Below, in pieces: positions 26,400-34,680 of a stretch of 64,000 bases of DNA. The translations under genes were made by a program, and so were the position numbers. How positions within the stretch are numbered: the first letter of the stretch is position 1; each line of letters begins with the position of its first letter. The stretch is from NCBI RefSeq assembly GCF_040717455.1, contig NZ_JBFEFH010000010.1:1-64000 (forward strand), in the 5' to 3' direction. The stretch comes from Tautonia sp040717455 (GTDB taxonomy: Bacteria; Planctomycetota; Planctomycetia; Isosphaerales; Isosphaeraceae). The notes below the pieces were generated by a model. It saw nothing but the letters and a program-made list of their open reading frames with translations, was not told where the DNA came from and searched no databases.

Positions 26400-27713
26400 T
26401 TACTGGAGCGGGAGGGTGAGCCGGAGTTCCTCGCCGTCGCGGAGGAGGGTGAGGGGGGCGGAGTCGCCGGGGCGGGAGTGCTGGAGGGTGTGGGCGAGGA
26501 GGGAGGATTCGGAGAGGCGGTCGGTGAGGCCGTTGAAGGAGGTGATGATGTCGCCGGCGCGGAGGCCGGTGCGCTTGGCGGTGGCGTGCTCGCCGTATTC
26601 GCCGACGCGGCGGACGCGGAGGGCGAGGGTGTCGAGGGGGAGGCCGGCGGCGGAGCGGTCGGCGTCGGGGAGGTCGTCGAGGACCATGCCGCCGAGGGCC
26701 ATGCGGCGGAGTTCCCAGGTGGTGACGCGCCAGGAGATGTCGCCGCGGCGCCAGCCTTCGGGGAGGTCGAGGGTCAGGTCGATCGGCTGGCCGTCGCGGA
26801 GGACCTGGGCGGGCAGTTGGGCGGAGTCGGGGGTGTGGTGGAGTACCCACTGGAGGTCTGCGATCGAGAGGAGCGGCTGGCCGTCGAGGGCGGCGATGGC
26901 GTCGCCGACGCGGAGGCCGGCGCGGTCGGCGATGGAGTCGGCGGCGAGGGTTTCGATGGTCGCCTTCTCGGTCGGGTCGAGCTTCAGGCCGAGGACGGAC
27001 GGGTCGGGATAGGGGTAGAGGACCTGGTCGGGGATCGGCTCGCCGGCGGTCCGGAAGACGAGGCGCTCGGCCTCGCGGACCTGGTGGCAGTGCATGCAAC
27101 TGCGGGCGACCTCGCCGGCGTAGTCGAGGCGGGTCTCGTAGCGGCCGGCGAGGCTGGGGTACTCGCGGGGGTTGGCGAAGCGGATCGGGCGGGGCTGCTT
27201 GCCGGCGAGTAAATCCTTGACGGCGGGGTAATCCTCGTGCAATTGCAGGGCGGCTTCCATGGCCTTGCGGAGGCCGGAGAGGGAGATGTCCTCGGACTCG
27301 GGGCGATCGGATCGGGTGCCGAAGCGGCCGTAGAGGGTGGAGTCGGGGTTCATCAAAATGACGGCGAACGACTGGTCGAAGTCGAACTGGAAGCGGGTCA
27401 GGTCGATGTCGTTCGCCTGGACGATCCGGACGCAGACGAAGCGGTCGAGCAGGTCTCGGATGATCGGGTCGCGGCGGGCGACGTCGTCGTCGAACTCCTG
27501 GCAGGCCTCGCAGGGGATGCAGCGGAAGACGACCATCAGGGGCTTGCCCGAGGCCCGGGCGGCCTCGATACCGGCGTCGAGGTCGTTGTAAATCCAGTCG
27601 TCCGAGGTCCCGAACGACTGGCGGTCGTTGCGGACCTTGGTGTCGCGATCCTGGCCCGCCGCGAAGGGCGGGAGGAGAAGCATCGGGACGAGCAAAGCAA
27701 GGGCGGGTCGCAT
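26400..27713 (-). CDS. Secreted thioredoxin-like, haem-motif and double-PDZ protein
   Basis: 437 residues with a signal peptide (MRPALALLVPMLLLPPFAAG). A thioredoxin-like domain (about 35-150) holds CIPCEAC. A single CMHCH haem-like motif lies near 200, followed by two PDZ domains (about 235-310 and 340-430). Such Trx-plus-PDZ proteins occur in Planctomycetes. The CIPC motif would allow disulfide exchange; CMHCH could bind haem c. The PDZ pair suggests binding to protein C-termini, so an extracytoplasmic redox or folding role is plausible but unproven. Confidence 0.85.
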   Translation of the reverse strand: MRPALALLVPMLLLPPFAAGQDRDTKVRNDRQSFGTSDDWIYNDLDAGIEAARASGKPLMVVFRCIPCEACQEFDDDVARRDPIIRDLLDRFVCVRIVQANDIDLTRFQFDFDQSFAVILMNPDSTLYGRFGTRSDRPESEDISLSGLRKAMEAALQLHEDYPAVKDLLAGKQPRPIRFANPREYPSLAGRYETRLDYAGEVARSCMHCHQVREAERLVFRTAGEPIPDQVLYPYPDPSVLGLKLDPTEKATIETLAADSIADRAGLRVGDAIAALDGQPLLSIADLQWVLHHTPDSAQLPAQVLRDGQPIDLTLDLPEGWRRGDISWRVTTWELRRMALGGMVLDDLPDADRSAAGLPLDTLALRVRRVGEYGEHATAKRTGLRAGDIITSFNGLTDRLSESSLLAHTLQHSRPGDSAPLTLLRDGEELRLTLPLQ

Positions 27714-27810
27714 GGGACGGCTTCCTCCATCCGGTAACGAGTGGGGGTCGAAAGGAGCGATCGTATCCCATCAACATTCGCAAGGGAACGAGCGACCGCC
27801 GGGGATCGAC

Positions 27811-27920
27811 GGGCCCCGACGATTCGTCCGGCGTGATCGGCTGTGCCGTCGGGTCGCCCGGCGACATCCGGCAGGGGCCGAGCTTCGCGACGCCCGACAC
27901 GCCCGAACGACTCTCGGGCG
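27811..27920 (+). pseudogene. Remnant of a PEP-CTERM protein gene
   Basis: About 110 nt translate to a stretch aligned with the N-terminal part of the protein at 25483: GPDDSSGVIGCAVGS against GPDNSFNAVGWTIGT, and DIRQGPSFATPDTP against NIRQGPSFVTPDTP. The match stops abruptly on both sides and no signal peptide or sorting tail remains. It is therefore a truncated, non-functional copy. It lies just upstream of the Trx-PDZ gene and suggests a past duplication of the 25.5-26.1 kb gene. Confidence 0.72.
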
Positions 27921-27983
27921 GATTACGTGAAGGGATGTGGGACCGAAGGCATGCCCCCGGCGTTGACGGGCAACGGGCGGGAC

Positions 27984-28724
27984 TCAGCCGGAGGGGGGGT
28001 GCAGGAGCACCCGGCGTCTGCGGGTGTGGAGCAGGACGCGGCCGGGGCCGGCGAGGTGAATCCTGAACAAGCCTTTGCCGAACGGCTCCCTGGCGCGACC
28101 GCCGAACTTCCGGACGCCGTAGGCGATGGAGCCGGAGAACGCGGCGAGGCTACCGGAGATGTGGCGCATGGACTGACCCCGGGCAAGCTCGCGTTCGTCG
28201 AAGTCGTGCCTCCCGTGAATCAGGACCTGGCCGCTTCCGGAAATCCTGTACAGGACCAGCCCCGTGTCGCTGAGAGAGGCCGCATCCGAGCGGTAGGCGA
28301 CTGTGATCTCGATCGGATTGCCCCAGGCGCCAAGGATCGAATCTCGGGCCGCGATGATCGGGCCATGAGCAAGATCCCAGATGGCGATGCGACCGCGATC
28401 ACCGGCCGCGAGCAGGATGGTGCCGGGGCGGTCGGCCTCGAAGGAGGTAAGTGAGGCCCCCTCGTCGTCCAGGGATCGCTTGAAGGTGCCCCCACAAACG
28501 CGGCGCCCCCAGCGCGAGCCGTCGTGATAGGCCATGATCGCCCCCCTGCACGCCCAGACGATATCGCCGGGGGCCAACTCAAGCTGGGCACGGGAGGCGG
28601 TCTCGCCGAGGATGGTCAGGGGGACCGGGCCGAGTTCTCGACGGATCGGTTCGGAGAGGTCGCGGTCGGTCAGGCCGGACGGATCGTCGTCGTCGATCGG
28701 GCGCGAATCAGGAAGATGAGCCAT
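27984..28724 (-). CDS. AIM24-like protein
   Basis: 246 residues from the start at 28724; an upstream Met adds only 15 residues. The pattern is of the AIM24 (DUF124, TIGR00266) family: repeated beta strands with ELAPGDIVWACRGAIMAYHD and a run of Gly-rich strands in the middle (SGSGQVLIHGRHDF). AIM24 proteins form a beta-barrel-like fold with no known reaction. The C-terminus is basic and repetitive (LLHTRRRRVLLH). No partner is adjacent. Confidence 0.75.
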   Translation of the reverse strand: MAHLPDSRPIDDDDPSGLTDRDLSEPIRRELGPVPLTILGETASRAQLELAPGDIVWACRGAIMAYHDGSRWGRRVCGGTFKRSLDDEGASLTSFEADRPGTILLAAGDRGRIAIWDLAHGPIIAARDSILGAWGNPIEITVAYRSDAASLSDTGLVLYRISGSGQVLIHGRHDFDERELARGQSMRHISGSLAAFSGSIAYGVRKFGGRAREPFGKGLFRIHLAGPGRVLLHTRRRRVLLHPPSG

Positions 28725-29070
28725 GGCACGCGCCTCGGTACCCGGAGGAGCGAACGAGTGTGCAGCCATCGGGGCAGGTCGGGGCGTGTTCGAAGGGGAC
28801 GGCCCTCCCGTCCTCCCTCCCCGCGGGCGCCGACCACGACACGGCGACCGCCATGATGGAGGGGGGCCGATCGAGCGTCAAGGGAGCGGGAGGGGGCGAC
28901 GAAGCATACGGAGCGGTCGAGCGAACGAGCGGGAAACGCGGCGATTCGGAGAGATGGAGAGGATGTGTCGACCAACGAGGACAGGGCGGAAACGGAACGC
29001 GATCGGGACAGCCGGGATCGACCTGGCCGTCCCGAGGGGGGAGGGATCGATCAGGGGTGATTGCGGTCGG
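28725..29070. other. 346-nt non-coding region
   Basis: No gene is supported; it lies upstream of the AIM24-like gene and downstream of the small membrane protein gene, both on the minus strand, so it should hold the AIM24 promoter. No clear promoter pair or hairpin was recognised. Confidence 0.35.
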
Positions 29071-29277
29071 TCAGAGGTCGGTCGAGCCGGTTTCCTCGAC
29101 GCCCCGGGTTTGCAACGAGGCGATCCAGAAGACGGCGGCGCCGGCCGCGGTGATCAGCGCGATGACGATCCAGATGTCGGTGGAAGCGACCGGGACGAGC
29201 GGGGACGCGACCACGAAGAAGACGATGGTCAGGATGCTCAGGATCGTGGCGACGAGCATGTTCTGCTTGAAGTTCAT
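29071..29277 (-). CDS. Small two-helix membrane protein, 68 aa
   Basis: 68 residues from the start at 29277 (MNFKQNMLVATILS), with two hydrophobic helices at about 8-28 and 36-56. The purine-rich GGGAGCTTGTCCG before the ATG can serve as ribosome binding site. The family is not recognised; small inner-membrane proteins of this size often act as regulators or subunits of larger complexes. Nothing in the neighbours shows a partner. Confidence 0.7.
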   Translation of the reverse strand: MNFKQNMLVATILSILTIVFFVVASPLVPVASTDIWIVIALITAAGAAVFWIASLQTRGVEETGSTDL

Positions 29278-29311
29278 CGGACAAGCTCCCTCGGGCAAGA
29301 CGGGCTCGCGT

Positions 29312-29341
29312 CGAGGCCCCGGCGAGCTTGCCGGGGCCTCG
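29312..29341. repeat. Perfect 12-bp hairpin upstream of the small membrane protein gene
   Basis: CGAGGCCCCGGC (29312-29323) pairs exactly with GCCGGGGCCTCG (29330-29341) around a 6-nt loop, 35 nt before the minus-strand ATG at 29277. It could lie in the leader of that gene. A second inverted pair, CGGATCGG (29376-29383) with CCGATCCG (29403-29410), encloses two copies of TCGGGCCGG. Confidence 0.6.
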
Positions 29342-29536
29342 AGCCTCGGGGAGGGACACGGTGCGAATCCCGGGCCGGATCGGTCGGGCCGGTCGGGCCG
29401 GGCCGATCCGAAATGCGGGGATCCGAGGCCGCTCGCACGAGCGGACCGGCGGCCGCCCCGGGGGGCCTCGGGCGACCGGGGGTGCGGTCGCGGGCTCTCG
29501 GGCGGCCCGGGCCGGCGCGGTTGGGCCTGACGGAGG

Positions 29537-29565
29537 TTGACACCTCTCGTCCACCTTCCTAGAGT
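29537..29565 (+). promoter_or_regulatory. Sigma70-like promoter of the large kinase gene
   Basis: A perfect TTGACA (29537-29542), a 17-nt spacer and TAGAGT (29560-29565, four of six positions of TATAAT). It faces the kinase gene starting at 29714, giving a leader of about 140 nt. This is the best-matched promoter in the window. Confidence 0.6.
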
Positions 29566-29713
29566 TTACCGTCGGGCTCCGACGCGCCGATAGTCCGTAC
29601 CGCCCGTCTCGTCAAGCGTTCGCGTCGCCCGTCGCATCGTGGGCGCAAGGGATTGCGACCATACCGAATGAGCCGCCCTCGACCCGATCCGCTTGCCACA
29701 GCGAGACGGCCCG

Positions 29714-32700
29714 ATGCAGGATCGAATTCCAGACCCCCTGAAACCTGAAGCCTCGCCGTCGGCGACCGGGAGTTGGCCGGCCGGCCCGTCTCCCGAGGGG
29801 GCGGGGACCGGGTCCGACCTGTCGGCCGACGAGACGCCCACCGTGCGCCGCGGGCCCTCGGGCGGCTCGGGTTCGGGCCTGGCGCACGTGTCGGGCTCGG
29901 GATCGGGATCGGGCCTGGCGATGGGGTCGGGCTCTCGGCTGGTGGTCGGTTCCGGCTCCGGCGGGGGCCTGGGCCGGGGGCCGATGGAGGTGGGCCTGCC
30001 GTCGAACGGCGATCGGCTGGACTCGTTCGAGATCCAGCAGGCGATCGGCGTGGGGGGGATGGGGGCCGTCTTCCGGGCGCTCGACGTGCGGCTCGACCGG
30101 TTCGTGGCCTTGAAGGTGTTGCCCCCGGGGCAGTCGCACGAGGCGGAGAACGTCCGCCGGTTCTACCAGGAGGGGCGGGCGGCGGCCCGGCTCGATCACG
30201 AGAACATCGCGCGGGTGTTCACGATCGGCCAGGACAAGTCGCTGCATTACATCGCATTCGAATATATCGACGGCACGACGATCCGCCAGCGGGTCGAGCA
30301 GCGCGGGCCCTTGCCGGTGGCCGAGGCGATCAACTTCACGCTCCAGATCGCCGGGGCGCTGGTGCATGCCTCGGAACGCGGGGTGGTGCACCGGGACATC
30401 AAGCCGTCGAACATCATCGTCACGCCGCACGGGCGGGCGAAGCTGGTGGACATGGGCCTGGCCCGCCGCTTCGAGCGCGAGGGGGCCGACGAGGGCCTGA
30501 CCCAGAGCAACATGACGCTCGGCACTTTTGATTATATCAGCCCCGAGCAGGCCCGCGACCCCCGGTCGGTCGACGTGCGGAGCGACCTGTATTCGCTCGG
30601 ATGCACGATCTACCACATGCTGACGGGCCAGCCGCCGTTCCCGGGCGGCACGGTGCTGCAGAAGCTCTTGAGCCACCGGGAGGAGCCGGCGCCCGACGTC
30701 CGGGTCCTGAACCCGGCGGTGCCGTCGGACCTGGCGACGATCGTCCTGAAGCTGATGGCGAAGGACCCGGACCGGCGGTACCAGACGCCCGAGCAACTGG
30801 TGAGGGATCTGCTGACCCTGGCCGGGGCGCTTGGCCTGCGGTCGATCAGCCCCGAGGGTCTGGTCTGGATGAACGCGGCGCCCAAGGCCCCGGGCTGGGA
30901 GCGGCACCTCTTCTGGGGGTTGCCGGCGGCGGTCCTGCTGCTGGTCGTCGGGGCCTTGATCTGGGTCGGGCAGGAGCCTCCGGGCCAGACGAACCTGGCG
31001 ATGACGCCCGATGAGCTGATCGACTCGGTCGCGTCGTCGTCGCTGTCGAGCCCGCCGTCGCCCTCGCCGCCGCCGGTGGGAGGCGAGGGCGACGGCTCCT
31101 CGGCGCCCCCGGCCGGCCCGGACGGGTCGGCCCAGGGCTCGGGCTCGGCCCCGGCGCCGGACCGCTCCCCCTCGGCGGTCCCGACCCGGCCGGACGAGGC
31201 GACCGGCCCGGCTCGCCCGGCGGGCGAGACGCGCGAGCGGCGGGTCCGATCGGACGAGGACCTGCGGACGGTGCTCCGGTCCGAGCCGCCCGGCTCGACG
31301 ATCGTGCTGGCCGATGACGGCCCGTACCGGCTGGCCCCGGCCGGCGAGGGCGACGCCCCGATCCGGGCCGAGGTCACGATCCGGGCGGCCGACGGCGCCC
31401 GGCCGGTGGTCGAGGCGGCGGCGACCAACGGGTACTCGTCCGCGGCCCGGCCCCTGCTGCATTTCGCGGGGGGGCGGGTGACGATCGAGGGCCTGACGTT
31501 CCAGCTCGGCTCGGGGACCGCCTCGACCGGCCCGGCGATCCAGGCCGAGGGGACGGCCCTGACCCTGAGCCGATGCACCTTCCGGGGCTCGGGCCAGCCG
31601 GCGGCCCTGGAGTTGATCGGCCCCAGCCCCGCGGCCCTGAACAGCGGCGACCCGGTGCCGGCGGCCATGCCGGTGGTGCTGGAGACCTGCACCGTGGCCG
31701 GCGGCACGGTCGGGATCTCGTCCCGGGGCCTGATGACCCTGGGGCTGCGCGATTGCCTGGTCGCGGCCCGGGGGCCGGCCGTCTGGTTCAACAACGCCCC
31801 GCCCAGCCCGAACGCCTTCTCGTTCGACTTCGGGACCGAGGTCGAGCCGGCCCCGCAGGCCGGCCAGCCCGTGCCGGCCCGATTGATGCTCGACCATGTG
31901 AGCATGCTTGCCGGTGCCGACCCGATCCTCCGGTTCGCGGCCACCTCGGCCCGGGTCGAGGTGTCGGACTCGCTCTTCGCCCCCACCCAGACGCTGGACC
32001 GCTTCGCGGCCGGCCCGCCGACCCTGGTGGCGATCGACGACCCTGACCGCCTGCACTGGATGGGGTTCGGGAATCTTTATGCTCGGATCGGGATCTTCCT
32101 CTGGCCGACGGGCGACCCCAAGGGCCGGCCTCGCGTGTTCGAGTTCGAGACCTGGGCGCGGGGGGCGTCGACGGCCGAGGCCCGGTCGCGGTTCACGACC
32201 GAGCACGTCTGGGCCGAGTCGGACCCGGTCGCCTCGCTGATGCGGGGGATGTCCGCCTCGCAGGCGTTCCGGCCGACGGTCGCGGGGGTCTTCCCGGCCG
32301 ACCGGACACGCCCGGGCCCGGGGTCGACGCTCGTGGGCGCCCGCCGGAGCGTCTCGGGGGCGATCGAGCCGATCGTGCCCGCCGGCGGAGACCCGGCGAC
32401 GGCGACAACGACGGCCCAGCCCCCCGCGAACGCGGTCGCCAACCCGGCCCGGATCACGGGGTTCGACACCGACCCGATGACCCCGGGGCCGATGGTCCTG
32501 ATGCCCGAGGCGCCCGACGAGCCGCCCCGGGTGGCGACCGCGCCCCGGTCGCGCCCCCGGCCGAGCGAACCGGTCGAGGGAGAGGCGCCTCCGATCGTCT
32601 TCCCGCTGTTCGGGCCCCCGGAGGGTCCGGCGCCCGACGCGGCGGATCGGGCCGAGGCGGCGCGGGCGGCCGACGTCCCCCGGCCGTCGTTGCCGGTCGA

Positions 32701-34030
32701 TCCCGGGCGGGAGGACGAGGCGGACGAGCCGGCGCGGTCGGACGAGGCGGGCGAGCCGGTCATCCGGACCGGGTCGCAGTTCCTGGGGCGGCTGGGGCGG
32801 CTTGGCCCGAAGGGGGGGGTGCTCAGGCTCGCCTCCGATGCTCGGATCGACCTGCCCGGCCGGGCGCTCTCGGGTTCGGGGATCGTCGAGATCGTGGCCG
32901 AGCCGGGCCCCGGCCGGCCGGTGCTCCGGCTCAGGGCGGCGGAACCGGGGGCGGCCGACGCGGACGGCTGGTCGTTCCTGCTGCGGGTCGTCCCCCAGGC
33001 GGAGCTGCAGCTCCGGGGCATCGACCTGGTGCTCGACGGCGAATCGGTGGTCGGATCGGACCAGGGCCCTCGGGCGGCCTTCGGCCTCGACCCGGATGCC
33101 ACGCTCGAACTGGTCGATTGCTCGGTGACGATCGCCGGGCCGGCCGACGGGGCGGCCGTGGTGCGGTTGCTCGCCGATCGTCGGCCCGAATCGCCCATGG
33201 ACCCCGGCTTCAGCCGGATGCCGGGCATCCTCCCCTCGCCGAAGGAGGGCCGGAGCTTCCCCGCGAACCTGCGGATGGTCGACAGCCTGATCCGGAGCGC
33301 CGGCGACCTGGTCGACGTGGCCCCCGAGGCCCAGCTCGACGAGCTGCAGCTTTCGAACGTCGTGGCCTCGTGCGGCGGGAGCCTGGTGGCCGGCCATGGC
33401 CGATCGGCGGGACCGGGACTGGGGTCGGGTTCGGGACCGGGGGCTGATGCCCCGGCCGAGGCCCGCCTGGTCGTCTCGTTGCGGAGGGCGACGGTGGTGG
33501 CCCGCGGGGGGATCGTCCGGCTCTCCAGCTCGGCCGATCAGCCGGCGCTGCCCCGGGTGGAACTCACGGCCCGGCAATCGATCCTCGCCACCGGCCCCGA
33601 CGGCGGGGCCTTGTTCCGGGTCGAGGGGCAAGGGGAGCTGGACGACCTGAGCGACCGCATCCGGATCGTCGAGAGCCGGGAGGTCGCCTACCACCGGATC
33701 GACGAGTACCGTCGCGATCAGACGGCGCAGCCTGGCACGCTGCCGGTGGTGCTCGACCGGGACGAATGGGCCCTCTCGCTGGGCCGGACCGAGGCCGATG
33801 CCCGCCACGGCGACGTCGGCTTCCGTTCTCGCCGGGGACCGGAGGCCGATCCCCTGACGCTCGCCCCCGACGACGTCCGCCTCGACCCGAACGGCCCGGC
33901 CGCGAACCTCGGCCCCGACCTGAACCGCATCCCCGATCCCCCCACGCCGGCCACCCCGGGCAACACGCCCCGATCGCCGAGCGCCGAGGTGATCGAGCGG
34001 CTGCGACGGGCCTTCCCGGGTTTCCCCTGA
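29714..34030 (+). CDS. Very large Ser/Thr kinase with extracellular beta-helix-like region
   Basis: 1438 residues. A Gly/Ser-rich leader (about 40-95) precedes a PknB-like kinase (about 105-370): IGVGGMGAVFRA, ALKVLPPG, HRDIKPSN near 225 and SPEQARDP. The metal-binding DFG is DMG here (LVDMGLARR), a tolerated variant. One membrane helix (about 398-418) is followed by a Pro/Ser-rich linker and about 1000 residues of irregular beta-strand repeats (TIEGLTFQLGSG, LRDCLVAARGPAVWF), in the style of right-handed parallel beta-helix or carbohydrate-binding repeats. Topology: kinase inside, repeat region outside, a receptor plan for glycan or surface sensing. The ATG at 29714 is preferred to the TTG at 29693. 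The promoter lies at 29537. Confidence 0.9.
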   Translation: MQDRIPDPLKPEASPSATGSWPAGPSPEGAGTGSDLSADETPTVRRGPSGGSGSGLAHVSGSGSGSGLAMGSGSRLVVGSGSGGGLGRGPMEVGLPSNGDRLDSFEIQQAIGVGGMGAVFRALDVRLDRFVALKVLPPGQSHEAENVRRFYQEGRAAARLDHENIARVFTIGQDKSLHYIAFEYIDGTTIRQRVEQRGPLPVAEAINFTLQIAGALVHASERGVVHRDIKPSNIIVTPHGRAKLVDMGLARRFEREGADEGLTQSNMTLGTFDYISPEQARDPRSVDVRSDLYSLGCTIYHMLTGQPPFPGGTVLQKLLSHREEPAPDVRVLNPAVPSDLATIVLKLMAKDPDRRYQTPEQLVRDLLTLAGALGLRSISPEGLVWMNAAPKAPGWERHLFWGLPAAVLLLVVGALIWVGQEPPGQTNLAMTPDELIDSVASSSLSSPPSPSPPPVGGEGDGSSAPPAGPDGSAQGSGSAPAPDRSPSAVPTRPDEATGPARPAGETRERRVRSDEDLRTVLRSEPPGSTIVLADDGPYRLAPAGEGDAPIRAEVTIRAADGARPVVEAAATNGYSSAARPLLHFAGGRVTIEGLTFQLGSGTASTGPAIQAEGTALTLSRCTFRGSGQPAALELIGPSPAALNSGDPVPAAMPVVLETCTVAGGTVGISSRGLMTLGLRDCLVAARGPAVWFNNAPPSPNAFSFDFGTEVEPAPQAGQPVPARLMLDHVSMLAGADPILRFAATSARVEVSDSLFAPTQTLDRFAAGPPTLVAIDDPDRLHWMGFGNLYARIGIFLWPTGDPKGRPRVFEFETWARGASTAEARSRFTTEHVWAESDPVASLMRGMSASQAFRPTVAGVFPADRTRPGPGSTLVGARRSVSGAIEPIVPAGGDPATATTTAQPPANAVANPARITGFDTDPMTPGPMVLMPEAPDEPPRVATAPRSRPRPSEPVEGEAPPIVFPLFGPPEGPAPDAADRAEAARAADVPRPSLPVDPGREDEADEPARSDEAGEPVIRTGSQFLGRLGRLGPKGGVLRLASDARIDLPGRALSGSGIVEIVAEPGPGRPVLRLRAAEPGAADADGWSFLLRVVPQAELQLRGIDLVLDGESVVGSDQGPRAAFGLDPDATLELVDCSVTIAGPADGAAVVRLLADRRPESPMDPGFSRMPGILPSPKEGRSFPANLRMVDSLIRSAGDLVDVAPEAQLDELQLSNVVASCGGSLVAGHGRSAGPGLGSGSGPGADAPAEARLVVSLRRATVVARGGIVRLSSSADQPALPRVELTARQSILATGPDGGALFRVEGQGELDDLSDRIRIVESREVAYHRIDEYRRDQTAQPGTLPVVLDRDEWALSLGRTEADARHGDVGFRSRRGPEADPLTLAPDDVRLDPNGPAANLGPDLNRIPDPPTPATPGNTPRSPSAEVIERLRRAFPGFP

Positions 34031-34135
34031 GCCGGCCAGGGGTTCGTTCCTCTGCGAAACGCCTCCGGAAGCTCCGACAGGCGTTTGTCTCGTAGGACCG
34101 CTTTGACCCACGATTGATGCGTTCTGGATGGTCTC

Positions 34136-34230
34136 GGTTGCTCGCCCACCCAGGCAGCGCAGCCGCACGAGGCTACGAAGGGCCGCACCGATGCCTCTCG
34201 TCGCTGCGCGACCCTGGTTGGCGAGCAACC
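34136..34230. repeat. Imperfect inverted repeat, about 30-nt arms
   Basis: 34136-34165 (beginning GGTTGCTCGCC) pairs with the reverse complement of 34200-34230 (GGCGAGCAACC at its end), with several mismatches. It sits in the 650-nt gap 34031-34680 together with the element below; no gene is supported there. A short minus-strand frame with a hydrophobic start (34173-34395) is most likely chance. Confidence 0.55.
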
Positions 34231-34424
34231 AAGGGCACCCCAAGAACACGAAGCATTGCCTCCGTGGAGGGGGGGGAGCAGGAGTCGTTACGCTTCCCGT
34301 CAGAGTTGTTGGGATTCGGGTGGACGGAGTCACCCTTTTGATTCCCCGATTCGGCGGAGAGGAGCAGAAGGGGAAGGAGAAGGCCCGCACGAAGCATGCA
34401 CCGGGCCTTGCGACCCGGACGGAG

Positions 34425-34612
34425 CCCCCTCACCTCCAACCCTCTCCCCGACCTCGGGGAGAGGGGACAAACTCCGACCCTCGCCCCCTTCGGGGGAGAG
34501 GGTGGCCGAAGGCCGGGTGAGGGGGCGGTTGGCCGGATCGCCAAGCGTTGCAATTTGGACGGTCCCACTCCCCCGGCCCTCTCGCCGCATGCGAGGCGGG
34601 AGAGGGGGCGGG
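34425..34612. repeat. CTCTCCCC palindromic element cluster, second locus
   Basis: Palindromes at 34440-34465 (11-bp arms, 4-nt loop) and 34478-34502 lie between CCCCCTCAC (34425-34433) and GTGAGGGGG (34517-34525), which pair with each other. A looser copy is at about 34572-34612. Same family as 8824-8997 and 61358-61390. It lies between convergent genes and may end both transcripts. Confidence 0.72.
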
Positions 34613-34680
34613 GGCGGAAATCGGAGAACGACCCGATCGGGGGCGTTCCAAGCGATCGGAAACGGCCCGGGGGGGCCGGA

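Noticed and set aside
29612..34390. Minus-strand reading frame of 1592 codons opposite the large kinase gene
   Set aside because: Its product is an Arg/Gly/Pro/Asp-rich low-complexity chain with no domain pattern, and it arises from the GC-biased third codon positions of the real gene on the other strand.
34173..34395. Short minus-strand frame with a hydrophobic start that could mimic a signal peptide
   Set aside because: It lies over palindromic repeat DNA, has no ribosome binding site I could see and no conserved part.
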